Virus record (IMG/VR): IMGVR_UViG_3300045999_010308
Span: 1-64,000 of that record
Source: a virus
Length of the DNA stretch: 64,000 nt
Reading direction: 5' to 3' (one strand)
Part shown: positions 33,271 to 41,203 of the stretch, one piece after another
Layout: every line of letters starts with the position of its first letter
How positions within the stretch are numbered: position 1 is the first letter of the stretch
Program-made: the position numbers and the translations under genes
Notes under the pieces: model-generated
Told to the model about the DNA's origin: nothing
What the model saw: the letters and a program-made list of their open reading frames with translations, nothing else
Databases searched by the model: none

Positions 33271-33876
33271 ATGGCTACACCACGATTCAATAGCGACGGA
33301 TCACCCCGGAAACGAGTAAAAAGTTCGGCCCTGTCAGAAAAAGGGATAAGTAGAATGTCTGATACTATTAAAGCGAAAAGAATAGGTCTAGGTATGACCC
33401 AAGCCGAATTTACCGAGTGGATACTAAAAGAAGGCCGGCGATTGGGATTACCTGGCACAGAATTTTCTGGGGGAGCGGTTCAAAACTGGGAGCTAAAAAA
33501 TATCGCTAGTTGCCCTGATCTAGGGAATATGCGATTACTAGCTGCTGTATTTGGACTTGATACAGATTCTTTTGTGAATTATCTTAATGGCGATTGGCTA
33601 ACAATTCAGGATTTTCTAAAAGATCCAATCAATCAAAAAAAGGATTGTGTTAAAAATCCTAATTTAGTTCCCGAACTTTTTCAGGAAGCTGATACTCAAG
33701 TTAAAGCAAAGCTTGTAATTAAAGAAGTTGAGTCTCTTTACTCAAAGCTAGATGAGTTACAGAAGATGATTAAAGAGATTGATCTAGAAGATGTGAAAGC
33801 TTTTCTGTGTTCCGCCCCAAAAGATTTACAGAAAGAAGTTTACCAATATTTACAGGAGAAACTAATCGGAGCATAA
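33271..33876 (+). CDS. XRE-family helix-turn-helix regulator with coiled-coil tail
   Basis: 201 aa, the only sizeable plus-strand gene in this region. The HTH is at about residues 32-90 (SDTIKAKRIGLGMTQAEFTEWIL...GGAVQNWELKNIASCPDLGNMRLLAAVFGLD), Cro/CI type. Residues 140-200 form a helical, coiled-coil oligomerisation region (KLVIKEVESLYSKLDELQKMIKEIDL). Placed between divergent promoters with palindromes on its own start site, it looks like an autoregulated repressor governing the leftward replication/regulation block. It ends at a bidirectional terminator. Confidence 0.75.
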   Translation: MATPRFNSDGSPRKRVKSSALSEKGISRMSDTIKAKRIGLGMTQAEFTEWILKEGRRLGLPGTEFSGGAVQNWELKNIASCPDLGNMRLLAAVFGLDTDSFVNYLNGDWLTIQDFLKDPINQKKDCVKNPNLVPELFQEADTQVKAKLVIKEVESLYSKLDELQKMIKEIDLEDVKAFLCSAPKDLQKEVYQYLQEKLIGA

Positions 33877-33882
33877 CAGAAA

Positions 33883-33914
33883 AAAAACAGAGGGTTAACC
33901 CTCTGTTTTTTATT
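33883..33914. terminator. Bidirectional terminator between converging genes
   Basis: Perfect arms ACAGAGGGTT and AACCCTCTGT, flanked by an A run on the left and a T run on the right. It serves the XRE gene (+) and the 119-aa gene (-). Confidence 0.85.
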
Positions 33915-33920
33915 TGAGAT

Positions 33921-34280
33921 TTATTGAAACATATCATTTGTTGCTTGATATGTTCTAACTGGAGTAAATCCTTCTTTATCTTTTCGGTTAATTCCATAAT
34001 CACTTAAGTACGGACCGTAAAGGGGAATACTTTCTAAATGTCTATAATAATCCTCTAAGTTCCATCGGCTGCCATCAGAAAATACATAAATTGTATATCC
34101 GTAAACTATTTCAATTTTTTCTAGACTCCCAAGTATTCTTTTTGAATGAATACTTCTAAAAATCTTTTTTTCTGCCCGTTTTTTTTCTTGTTCTATTTTT
34201 TCTGGACTCAGTTGTACGGGGTCAAGCTGAGGCCACTCTGTGTCACGAGAAGGACAATCTGAAAAGACGAAAAAAGACAT
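33921..34280 (-). CDS. Hypothetical protein (119 aa)
   Basis: MSFFVFSDCPSRDTEWPQLDPVQLSPEKIEQEKKRAEKKIFRSIHSKRILGSLEKIEIVYGYTIYVFSDGSRWNLEDYYRHLESIPLYG. A charged helix is followed by a short strand-turn-strand and helix. The last gene of the leftward run from 37544. No family recognised. Confidence 0.45.
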   Translation of the reverse strand: MSFFVFSDCPSRDTEWPQLDPVQLSPEKIEQEKKRAEKKIFRSIHSKRILGSLEKIEIVYGYTIYVFSDGSRWNLEDYYRHLESIPLYGPYLSDYGINRKDKEGFTPVRTYQATNDMFQ

Positions 34281-34332
34281 AATACTCCTAATTGTTTTGA
34301 TTTTTAGTTGATAACTGATAGCTAATTTTAAA

Positions 34333-34563
34333 CTAATCTAACTTAGATAGTAAAGCTTCAATTGTTTTTAGCCCATTCCCCGCCGCTACACATCCGTCTT
34401 GAGAAGCTAAAAGCGACAAATCTACAAGTATTAATTCAAAAAAGACTGTTTTTTCTTCTTTACTAGCAAAGAGAAAAACTAAATCACCGACTACATCTGT
34501 TAGTTTTTCGGCCATTAGTGAAGTCTGTGTAGGATCGCTGTAATAGTCAATTTTTTGGCTCAT
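34333..34563 (-). CDS. Small helical hypothetical protein (76 aa)
   Basis: MSQKIDYYSDPTQTSLMAEKLTDVVGDLVFLFASKEEKTVFFELILVDLSLLASQDGCVAAGNGLKTIEALLSKLD. Hydrophobic helices without a clear transmembrane pass. Expressed between two short intergenic repeats. Unknown function. Confidence 0.45.
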   Translation of the reverse strand: MSQKIDYYSDPTQTSLMAEKLTDVVGDLVFLFASKEEKTVFFELILVDLSLLASQDGCVAAGNGLKTIEALLSKLD

Positions 34564-34595
34564 TGTTTTTCTCTGATTTATTTAGTAATTTTCTA

Positions 34596-34613
34596 CTGAT
34601 AACTGACAACTAA
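34596..34613. repeat. Short interspersed intergenic repeat
   Basis: CTGATAACTGACAACTAA at 34596-34613 recurs exactly at 36226-36243, with variants at 34308-34325 and 62800-62828, always in short gaps between genes. Such TTATCAGT-type repeats are frequent in cyanobacterial DNA. Confidence 0.7.
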
Positions 34614-34615
34614 TC

Positions 34616-35677
34616 CTAACTTAATCTCTCTACAAAATCAATGACTTTTTCCCATAACTCTTTGGGAAAGTCCACACTCATTGTATCATCATCTGTTTGC
34701 CTCGCATTCCCTTCGGTTGCTAAAGTCATTAGTAGATATTTAACTTCTTTAGCTTTCGGAGTAAGCTTAATTGGTTTTGGCTCTGTTTCGTCGCTAGGTT
34801 TTACACTCTCATCAGAGTCTAAAAAGGTTGGATTTTTAGACTCTATAAAGTTGGCTGTTACCGATTCGACTAATTCCCCAGTGGCTTTTATCCCTTTTTC
34901 TTCTGCTATAGCTACAGTCTCTAAAAGAACACTTTCTTTCTCCGAGAGTGTTAGTTCATTTTTCCTCACAAGATTGTGTAAAGTCGTTTCCGATACTTTA
35001 CCTTCGATTGCTTTTAATGTCGGACTAGACATCGAGGAAATCTCTAAAGTTCGGTTATAGTCCGATTTTTTCCATCCTGTTTTTTCACAAAACTGTTGGC
35101 AGGACTGTTCTTCAGTTAAGCCACCTAATCTGTCCTCATGTAGATGTCTTTTGATCAGTTTTGCTTTATCGTACACCGATAGTTTTTCGCTGTCAGTGCC
35201 GTAGGAAAGCATTTGATACTCTAAATCACGGACGGTCAGACCTGATGCTAGAGGCTTAATAATTGCCAAAACATTAGGAACAATAATCTCTTGAGAGGCT
35301 AAAAGCAACCAAGCCAAGACCCTCCGATGCCCGTCCATAGGAAACAATCTATCGCCGTCGGCGACTAAATGTAAAGGTTGATAAATTGTTCCCGATGCTA
35401 GTATTTTATCGGCTAGTTCCTGAATTAGCTCCAAATCGTAGGTAACGCGGGTATTCCATCCGTTTTCTCCTGAGATAGCCTCGATTAAATCGAGGCTAAA
35501 GGTTAAATGGGTTTCGCTAGGTAAGACGCGCATTTTGCCGTCGTCATGAAGCCCTATTCTTGGTCCGATAAAGTCACCGTTAGCTAATCTAAAAGAAATT
35601 AGCTGGGGATCGACTACGATTAACTCTCCTCTTGCAGACCCATAAGTTCTGATTTTGTCTCTTGATTTTGCGCTCAT
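34616..35677 (-). CDS. ParB/Srx-like protein
   Basis: 353 aa. The ParB N-terminal fold is visible at about residues 70-145 (RVTYDLELIQELADKILASGTIYQPLHLVADGDRLFPMDGHRRVLAWLLLA), with DGHRR corresponding to the conserved GERR box. An HTH-like part follows (YDKAKLIKRHLHEDRLGGLTEEQSCQQFCEKTGWKKSDYNRTLEISSM). By family it could bind a centromere-like site with CTP, or be a ParB-like nuclease/regulator. No ParA is in the window. Nearby iterons at 33194 and 37611 are possible targets. Confidence 0.72.
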   Translation of the reverse strand: MSAKSRDKIRTYGSARGELIVVDPQLISFRLANGDFIGPRIGLHDDGKMRVLPSETHLTFSLDLIEAISGENGWNTRVTYDLELIQELADKILASGTIYQPLHLVADGDRLFPMDGHRRVLAWLLLASQEIIVPNVLAIIKPLASGLTVRDLEYQMLSYGTDSEKLSVYDKAKLIKRHLHEDRLGGLTEEQSCQQFCEKTGWKKSDYNRTLEISSMSSPTLKAIEGKVSETTLHNLVRKNELTLSEKESVLLETVAIAEEKGIKATGELVESVTANFIESKNPTFLDSDESVKPSDETEPKPIKLTPKAKEVKYLLMTLATEGNARQTDDDTMSVDFPKELWEKVIDFVERLS

Positions 35678-35738
35678 ATGGCTTACCCCTGTTTTAGGTT
35701 ATTTTTAGTTGTTTTTTACTTTATTTATGGCTCTAATA

Positions 35739-36167
35739 TTAGAGACTAGATTTATCGTCATCGCTCTTTACAGAATAGCTAGAAGCTATAACAAGAGATT
35801 GCAGAAAAAGACAATAGTTTTCTTTGAGAAGTTTAGGTATTGCTACACCTGTTAAAATCGAAAAGATAAACTGGAATATAGCAATTTTAAAATGCCAAAA
35901 ACATCCTGCTTCCCTATCTGAATCAGCGTCAATAAATGCACCGCTTAAAAGTGCATCTATGTCGTCTGCTTTGATTGCAATGTCATGAAAATCTTTTAGG
36001 ATTGTCGATACAAAGGGTTTTTTTGTTTTTATTAAGTGCTTAATGTATTGTTTAGCTTCAGTTGGTAACTCATCATAACTTAAATCAACTAAGAGATTCA
36101 GAATGTATTGTTTAGCTTCAGTTGGTAACTCATCATAACTTAAATCAACTAAGAAATTCAGATTCAT
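35739..36167 (-). CDS. Hypothetical protein with an internal 20-residue duplication
   Basis: 142 aa. Residues about 5-45 consist of two copies of LVDLSYDELPTEAKQYI, coded by a nearly perfect 60-bp tandem duplication. The C-terminal half has hydrophobic helices (HFKIAIFQFIFSILTGVAIPKLL) that may form one membrane pass. Unknown function. Confidence 0.5.
   Translation of the reverse strand: MNLNFLVDLSYDELPTEAKQYILNLLVDLSYDELPTEAKQYIKHLIKTKKPFVSTILKDFHDIAIKADDIDALLSGAFIDADSDREAGCFWHFKIAIFQFIFSILTGVAIPKLLKENYCLFLQSLVIASSYSVKSDDDKSSL
36042..36160 (-). repeat. 60-bp tandem duplication within the 142-aa gene
   Basis: Period 60 bp, copies at about 36042-36100 and 36102-36160, nearly identical and in frame (20 codons). 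Confidence 0.85.
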
Positions 36168-36246
36168 TTAATACTCCTTAATTTCTATTTTTAGATTTTT
36201 TAGTTTTTCAGGTCTTTATAGGTTGCTGATAACTGACAACTAACTA

Positions 36247-37239
36247 TTAAAAATCTTCACTGAGGAGTTCACCAGGATCAATAATTTCACTGCAAACTTC
36301 TATTACTGGCTTTGTCCTTGCGTCTATAGCTTTTTTCAGGAGGTCGGCTAATTCTTTTTCAGAGGTTGCTTGTTGGGCGATTTGCTCTGCTTGTGATTGA
36401 GGTAATCCTTGATTTACAGCCCAAGCGATACCAGCTTTTTTACGATCATCTAGTAGTGATTGCGAAGGGTTAAACATTTTTACGTTTCCCGTTGACGCAG
36501 GAGTTAGAGTTCTGATAGGTTCTACATTTCCCGTAAATTGCTGAAAAGCTTTTGTTTCGATTATTTGCAATACTTGAGAAGCACTATTAGGGTGAACACG
36601 GATCGATAAAAGACTAAAAGTCTTTCGTCCCCTTTTTCCGTCTGGTAAGGGATAAGATAGCTCTCTTGACCCGCGTTCTAATAGAAAAGGGATACCAATC
36701 AAACTACCAGCCGATGTTTCAATAGCTAGTAGTTGCTCTGTTAGTCCGATAATATCCCACTTTGAATGGGTTTCGACTTCAAAGTATCCTAGCTCACCTA
36801 ATTTAGGCAAGACAACTTGTAATCGACCGACTTGCTTGCATTTACACCCTGAATAGCTTCCGTCAGGGTTTTGTTGACGTTTGCACGGGATAGGATTAGT
36901 GGCAATCATTTTGCCAGCTTGTTGGTAGATATGTTGCTTTTCTTCGTCACAACGAGAAACTAATCCCGTAGCTCCCCAATCTTCCATCCAACAAGGAAAT
37001 ACTTGATCTGTATAAGGAAAAGGTAATAAGCAATCTAATTGCTTTGGTTCTTTCCCGTAAATAGCGGTAAATTTTTCGTTGATTCCTTGAATATCAGAAT
37101 CAATGCGAAAATATTCTAAATCATCTCCGCTTATTAGAGTGCCAGGTCTTTTAGGGTTTTCTTTTTTTTCTCCCCCTTTGCGAATTTTCCCTAATAAAGG
37201 GAATCGGGCCTGCCTTGTTGTCAAAGATTTTATAGGCAT
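36247..37239 (-). CDS. Gp3-like protein, recombination-directionality-factor family candidate
   Basis: 330 aa. The pattern LLGKIRKGGEKKENPKRPGTLISGDDLEYFRIDSD, GWxx-type WGATGLVSRCDEE, then NPIPCKRQQNPDGSYSGCKCKQVGRLQVVLPKLGELGYFEVETHSKWD matches what I recall of the phiC31 gp3-like family: an 'RiR-G--------P--LdtFR-TS' opening, a CxC cluster and an 'RL---LP---glG-w-leT-s' strand. phiC31 Gp3 controls serine-integrase directionality. No integrase is visible here, and many family members are just phage proteins of unknown role. The cysteines may bind zinc. Confidence 0.55.
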   Translation of the reverse strand: MPIKSLTTRQARFPLLGKIRKGGEKKENPKRPGTLISGDDLEYFRIDSDIQGINEKFTAIYGKEPKQLDCLLPFPYTDQVFPCWMEDWGATGLVSRCDEEKQHIYQQAGKMIATNPIPCKRQQNPDGSYSGCKCKQVGRLQVVLPKLGELGYFEVETHSKWDIIGLTEQLLAIETSAGSLIGIPFLLERGSRELSYPLPDGKRGRKTFSLLSIRVHPNSASQVLQIIETKAFQQFTGNVEPIRTLTPASTGNVKMFNPSQSLLDDRKKAGIAWAVNQGLPQSQAEQIAQQATSEKELADLLKKAIDARTKPVIEVCSEIIDPGELLSEDF

Positions 37240-37250
37240 TGTTTTTACTC

Positions 37251-37544
37251 CTAAAACGGAAGGTTACTCTGTAATTCAGAATAAATAGATGATGGAAACT
37301 CATCTATTTCTTTACCAGCAAAATATTTAGTAACACTGGGGCAAACGACGCTGTGAGCCTCTGTTATTTCTTGCAGTTTCGACATAACTACTTGCTGTGC
37401 TTGATTTAAAAGAAATTCATAGCAAGCGTCAGGATATTCGTCGTCTTCTGGTTTTCCGTGAATATTTAGGGAGATACTCACAGACTCAAAATTACCAAGG
37501 TTGACTTTCTGAGTGTAATCTACCGAGATATGGGTGATAAGCAT
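37251..37544 (-). CDS. Hypothetical protein, first gene of the 37.5-33.9 kb operon
   Basis: 97 aa (HISVDYTQKVNLGNFESVSISLNIHGKPEDDEYPDACYEFLLNQAQQVVMSKLQEI). A small alpha/beta protein with the 'NLGNYESVxI' opening seen in several phage and mobile-element proteins. It lies directly downstream of a consensus promoter, with an AGGAGAGATGC ribosome site. Confidence 0.5.
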   Translation of the reverse strand: MLITHISVDYTQKVNLGNFESVSISLNIHGKPEDDEYPDACYEFLLNQAQQVVMSKLQEITEAHSVVCPSVTKYFAGKEIDEFPSSIYSELQSNLPF

Positions 37545-37570
37545 CTCTCCTCTAAAATTTGATTAATACA

Positions 37571-37599
37571 ATCTTATAGTAAATTGCTAGAATTGTCAA
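37571..37599 (-). promoter_or_regulatory. Sigma-70 promoter, TTGACA-17-TAAGAT
   Basis: TTGACA (37594-37599), 17 bp, TAAGAT (37571-37576) on the minus strand. Two iterons and an AAGGGT-centred palindrome lie just upstream. Drives the ParB-like/Gp3-like operon. Confidence 0.75.
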
Positions 37600-37610
37600 G
37601 CATTTTTTAA

Positions 37611-37632
37611 AAAAAACTTGCAAAAAACTTAC
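37611..37632 (-). repeat. Iterons: two 11-bp units in inverse orientation
   Basis: On the minus strand GTAAGTTTTTT (37622-37632) and GCAAGTTTTTT (37611-37621), the same units as at 33194-33226. They abut the -35 box of the leftward promoter. Confidence 0.75.
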
Positions 37633-37675
37633 AAAAAGATAATAGTACAAAAAAACTAAGTTATTATCGTTAATA

Positions 37676-37917
37676 AATTGTAGATAAGGGTATCTACAAT
37701 GGAACTATTGATATATATAGGTTTCAGGCTTTGTTGATGTTGTTAACGCTATCCCCCAATATTGTTTTTCTTACACTCTTACTGTTGAGGCTGTCTTCCC
37801 CCTTTACCCCATTTTCTTTTTTTCCCCTATAAAGCATCAACGGTATCAACAAACCTTAAAACCTAGTCAGGTTAAAGGTTTCGATTGTTAATAAGGTTAT
37901 TAACAATCGAATTACAA
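37676..37917. repeat. Structured non-coding element, copy A (about 240 bp)
   Basis: A gap of about 420 bp between the operon promoter and the tail-tip gene holds this element. It aligns over its whole length, at roughly 80% by eye, with copy B at 48499-48739. It opens with a perfect palindrome (TTGTAGAT and ATCTACAA around AAGGGT, 37678-37699). It contains a long imperfect inverted pair (TTTGTTGATGTTGTTAACGC with GC..AAC..ATCAACAAA). It closes with CGATTGTTAAT and ATTAACAATCG. The core is pyrimidine-rich. No credible coding frame. Confidence 0.8.
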
Positions 37918-37966
37918 AAGAACAGTAGATATACTTAGCATATTTAAATTAAATGCTGCTATCTGC

Positions 37967-40228
37967 CTAGCTGATCGTTGCTAGTGATTCTTTAAAAGGC
38001 ACTGGATAACTTGAATTTTGAAAAACCCGTACTGTGTAAGCCGATTGGACTGACCCCCAGTCGGCTATCTGTTGCGATTCTGTGTAAACGACGCTTCGGG
38101 TCGATGGTACTGACCATTCTCGTTTTACTGTGTCCCCGTCGTAAATTCTGACTACATAGCTGTCCAATTCTCCTGCTGCGTAAGCAATGTCGATATAGTC
38201 GATCCAACGACCATTTAACCGCGTCCGTCGATACCAAGTAATAATTAAATCGTTGTTATCTTTTTCGCCTCTTACAGCACAAGGGAAAGGCTTCAATCCT
38301 TCTAGGGTGATTGTGTGAGCAATCTCGTCTTCTATATCAGTTTCAAGTAGTCCATTAGGAACTACTTTTAATAAATATTCTCGATTAATATCAGAAAGAT
38401 TTAAGGGGAATCGAACTAAATAATTAGTTAGTAACACAAATTTTTCCCCTATTATATGCCTAGAAATAACTGGTTCAGTTCCTTTGACTCCACGAATTGT
38501 ATATGAAATATCAAAGGTTAAGGGATTGTTGGACACAATAGCAGCATTTTTAAAAGCTATAATTTCTCCGGTAGAGAACCAACCTAATTGTTTGCCCGAT
38601 AGAAATGTTTCAAGAGTGACTGGCTCTAATTCCCCTGAATTCATGCTTACTCGTATCCAGTTTGAATCGTCAATAAAACTAGGAGAAGCGTTGTTAAAAT
38701 TTGGGGAGAAGCTTAATACAGTACCAGTTGTGCTGTTGATGATATTGCCAGCAGCAAAATCATAACTTAAGCCGTTGTCATCGGAATAAAATAAGGCTCC
38801 TCTGTTAAAACTAGAGTTACCTTCAATTGCCACATAAATTCCTATGTCTGTATCTCGGGTATCAACTATTGGGCATTCAATAGGAATAGCGTTAGCGCGT
38901 CCGTAGGGACGAGGGCTGTTATTGTCTGGTGGAAATTCGTTATCTATAGGAATATCTGGTGAATATCCTACTCCTTGAAATCGAGTAGCTTCAATTTCAA
39001 TTAAATAATTTACACCTCTTACTTTCTTTGTAATTTGCATCAATTCCTGATGATAATTGTTATTATCATCGGTAAAAATTACATCCCCAACTTTCAAATT
39101 TTCCCATGCTGGCAATAAAAACATTTTTGAAAAAGTTTTTGATTGCGTTTTCCCTAAAAAAAGAATTTTTGAAGCAATATTCATGAAAAGCGTATCTACA
39201 TCTATTAACTTAGTTTGAAAACTAAGCTCGTTTGTGTGAGTATCTGATGGGTCTTTAGCTACTACGGTAATAGTTTCATGATTTTTTAAAACATTTAGTC
39301 CAGATACTGTAACGGCACTAGGAGTTTCTCTAAAATGAGTCAGTTTTTTCTCATTAATGTCAATAGGATTTTCTCCAAATTTTTTAGATCCAAAAGAGCT
39401 TTTAGGGATAAAAATAGGATCAGATAATTGTTCTTGTCTTTTAAAAATGATTTTATCTTTTGGCTCCCTTGCTACAATAAAAAAAGCTCTCATAAGTTCT
39501 TCTAACTGATCAGCAAAAGATGTCCCATCAAACAATAAATCAAATCCTTGAATTCGGTAATCATCAGGAATGTCAGTCACATCAATTTGATCGTCTTTTC
39601 TACTAGCTAATTTACAAATAGTTTTCAAAATATCTTTTATTTTTGGATTGTCTTCACTTTCTCCAATCACCTCAATATCAATAGCAGGAAATCCAGTGCC
39701 GTCATAGTTAGCAATCGGATAATTATCGAAAATTAAAAAAGACATTCCAGTAAAAGCAGGTACTGGATTAGATTCTTTTGATTGAATTACTGACGATGGT
39801 GTAGTTTGATTGCCAGTATAAATAGTTGTATGCTCAATAAACTTTAGGCTTTTTTCGTCATTAGTTTCGGAATTGTAAACGAGGACGCTGTTCATCCAAA
39901 CCCGCCTAACAGAGCCAATTTTTCTAGCAATTGGATAAGCAGCTGTCAGAAAATAAGTGTAAACTTCGGTAGTTTGCCCACCACCACCACCTTTTCCGCC
40001 TTGTCTTTCGGTCGTGACGACTTCCTTAAGAGGAATCCCCCACATCATAGTTAGCCCTTCTTTCCTCACTTTTCCAAAAGGATAGGATAGGCTTTTACCG
40101 TATTCAGCATCGGGAAAACCAGTATCCTCAATTTTTCCTTTTTGTTGGGTAGGAGGTTTAGGAGCAAATAGAGATAATAATAGGTTAGCTCCGATTCCTA
40201 TCGCTACGGGAATGAGAAAATTAGCCAC
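37967..40228 (-). CDS. Tail-tip attachment protein (GTA gp15 / J-like, phage-tail_3 type)
   Basis: 753 aa. It begins with a hydrophobic segment (FLIPVAIGIGANLLLSLF) followed by APKPPTQQKGK and YGKSLSYPFGKVRKEGLTMMWGIPL...GGGGGQTTEVYTYFLTAAYPIARKIGSVRRVWMNSVLVYN, the standard opening of GTA TIM-barrel-type or J-like central tail-tip proteins. A phage-tail_3-like centre (DLLFDGTSFADQLEELMRAFFIVAREPKDKIIFKRQ) and FN3/beta C-terminal domains follow. It should sit at the tail end and contact the host. It is separated from the NlpC/P60 gene by the inserted 40.2-48.7 kb block. Confidence 0.8.
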   Translation of the reverse strand: MANFLIPVAIGIGANLLLSLFAPKPPTQQKGKIEDTGFPDAEYGKSLSYPFGKVRKEGLTMMWGIPLKEVVTTERQGGKGGGGGQTTEVYTYFLTAAYPIARKIGSVRRVWMNSVLVYNSETNDEKSLKFIEHTTIYTGNQTTPSSVIQSKESNPVPAFTGMSFLIFDNYPIANYDGTGFPAIDIEVIGESEDNPKIKDILKTICKLASRKDDQIDVTDIPDDYRIQGFDLLFDGTSFADQLEELMRAFFIVAREPKDKIIFKRQEQLSDPIFIPKSSFGSKKFGENPIDINEKKLTHFRETPSAVTVSGLNVLKNHETITVVAKDPSDTHTNELSFQTKLIDVDTLFMNIASKILFLGKTQSKTFSKMFLLPAWENLKVGDVIFTDDNNNYHQELMQITKKVRGVNYLIEIEATRFQGVGYSPDIPIDNEFPPDNNSPRPYGRANAIPIECPIVDTRDTDIGIYVAIEGNSSFNRGALFYSDDNGLSYDFAAGNIINSTTGTVLSFSPNFNNASPSFIDDSNWIRVSMNSGELEPVTLETFLSGKQLGWFSTGEIIAFKNAAIVSNNPLTFDISYTIRGVKGTEPVISRHIIGEKFVLLTNYLVRFPLNLSDINREYLLKVVPNGLLETDIEDEIAHTITLEGLKPFPCAVRGEKDNNDLIITWYRRTRLNGRWIDYIDIAYAAGELDSYVVRIYDGDTVKREWSVPSTRSVVYTESQQIADWGSVQSAYTVRVFQNSSYPVPFKESLATIS

Positions 40229-40266
40229 GGGTTAAGTAGGTAGAGTGAGTATTTTCTCTATTCTAA

Positions 40267-40339
40267 TAGGTTGAGTAGGAATCGAACCTACCCAAGACGA
40301 ATTATGAGTTCGTTGCCTCAACCGCTCGGCCATCAACCC
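40267..40339 (-). tRNA. tRNA with CAU anticodon (Met or Ile2)
   Basis: A full cloverleaf on the minus strand: acceptor GGGTTGA/TCAACCT, a D-arm GCCGAGCGGTTGAGGC, anticodon arm ACGAA-CTCATAA-TTCGT (anticodon CAT), and T-arm GTAGG-TTCGATT-CCTAC. 73 nt. The 1-72 pair is G-U, and the CCA is not encoded. The long D-arm is unusual. It cannot be told by eye whether it reads Met or, after lysidine modification, Ile AUA. Confidence 0.88.
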
Positions 40340-40344
40340 TTGAC

Positions 40345-40755
40345 CTATTTAGGAAAAAATAAAGTAGGAGAGATATTAAAAAAATCGGCTAATTTTTGAA
40401 CGTGAATATCTGTTATCTCTCGCTGTCTATCAAAAATATCATCTAGGATTGATTGATCCTCAAAAATAGATAATAAGTCTTGCTTTTGCAAGTTCTTTAG
40501 TTCTAACAAAAATTTCAATAGCTCAACTCCATAAATATCAGGTATTGGCTCTTGATTTTCCTCATACTCATAAATCAAAGTTCCTAAAACACTTAAATAC
40601 TCCCTTTCTTCTATTGTCAATTGAATTTTATCTAATATGATTTTATCTAAAAAAGAACTGATAACTCTTTCCGTGTTTTCTAGCTCTTCCTTGTCGTGAA
40701 TAGGACGAGGAGGGTATTGTTTTAATAATTCTAAGTATTTATTTGTATCAAACAT
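40345..40755 (-). CDS. Orphan HigA-like antitoxin / XRE regulator
   Basis: 136 aa. YLELLKQYPPRPIHDKEELENTERVISSFLDK...TIEEREYLSVLGTLIYEYEENQEPIPDIYGVELLKFLLELKNLQKQDLLSIFEDQSILDDIFDRQREITDIHVQKLADFFNISPTLFF is the HigA-type (COG5499) architecture, an N-terminal helical part followed by an HTH. No HigB-type toxin adjoins it. As an orphan in a phage it could neutralise a host toxin during infection. It sits between two tRNA genes. Confidence 0.75.
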   Translation of the reverse strand: MFDTNKYLELLKQYPPRPIHDKEELENTERVISSFLDKIILDKIQLTIEEREYLSVLGTLIYEYEENQEPIPDIYGVELLKFLLELKNLQKQDLLSIFEDQSILDDIFDRQREITDIHVQKLADFFNISPTLFFPK

Positions 40756-40828
40756 AGTGTGACTTTAATCGCTGTAACTTTTTATTATAGGTCAAGTCTT
40801 TGATTTTGTCAATATGTTTGATTTTAAG

Positions 40829-40911
40829 TGGGTTGGGCTGGATTTGCACCAGCGTGGAATTAAATCTACAGATTTACAGTCTGTCACCTTCGGCTACTCG
40901 GTCACTAACCC
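40829..40911 (-). tRNA. tRNA-Tyr (GUA)
   Basis: 83 nt on the minus strand. The anticodon arm is CAGA-CTGTAAA-TCTG (anticodon GTA). A long variable arm is present as in bacterial tRNA-Tyr. T-arm GCTGG-TGCAAAT-CCAGC has TGC instead of TTC. Acceptor GGGTTAG/CCAACCC has one A-C mismatch. Confidence 0.88.
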
Positions 40912-40923
40912 TTGTTTAAATTT

Positions 40924-40952
40924 ATCTTACCACAATTAAAGTTATTTGTCTA
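40924..40952 (-). promoter_or_regulatory. Promoter for the tRNA-Tyr / higA-like / tRNA-CAU unit
   Basis: TAGACA (40947-40952), 17 bp, TAAGAT (40924-40929) on the minus strand. Transcription would start about 6 nt before the tRNA-Tyr. Confidence 0.6.
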
Positions 40953-41133
40953 TAGTTTTGATAAAAAAATAAATTAGATTTACTTTTTCCGATGTCAGTG
41001 TTTTGATTTTCATTAAGATTTCTATTAATTTATCCTTAAGTTCTTTTTTAGTGGGTTCTGTGTCAGTTGGTTTGTAAATGAAAGTTTTAGCACTCCCATC
41101 TTGTTCTATTTTAATCAAAGTGTATTTTTCCAT
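40942..41133 (-). CDS. Small hypothetical protein next to the CRISPR trailer
   Basis: 63 aa from ATG at 41131-41133 (MEKYTLIKIEQDGSAKTFIYKPTDTEPTKKELKDKLIEILMKIKTL). An upstream in-frame ATG at 41190 would add 19 hydrophobic residues and is less likely. Unknown function. The stop lies in the tRNA promoter. Confidence 0.45.
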   Translation of the reverse strand: MEKYTLIKIEQDGSAKTFIYKPTDTEPTKKELKDKLIEILMKIKTLTSEKVNLIYFFIKTIDK

Positions 41134-41203
41134 TGTTTTGTTCTTCAATAAGAAATCCTGATATATCAAAATGATATTCACTGTCACCATTTTGAGAAAC
41201 TAC

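Noticed and set aside
40345-40755. Complete HigBA toxin-antitoxin pair
   Set aside because: No HigB-like frame on either side; the neighbours are tRNAs.
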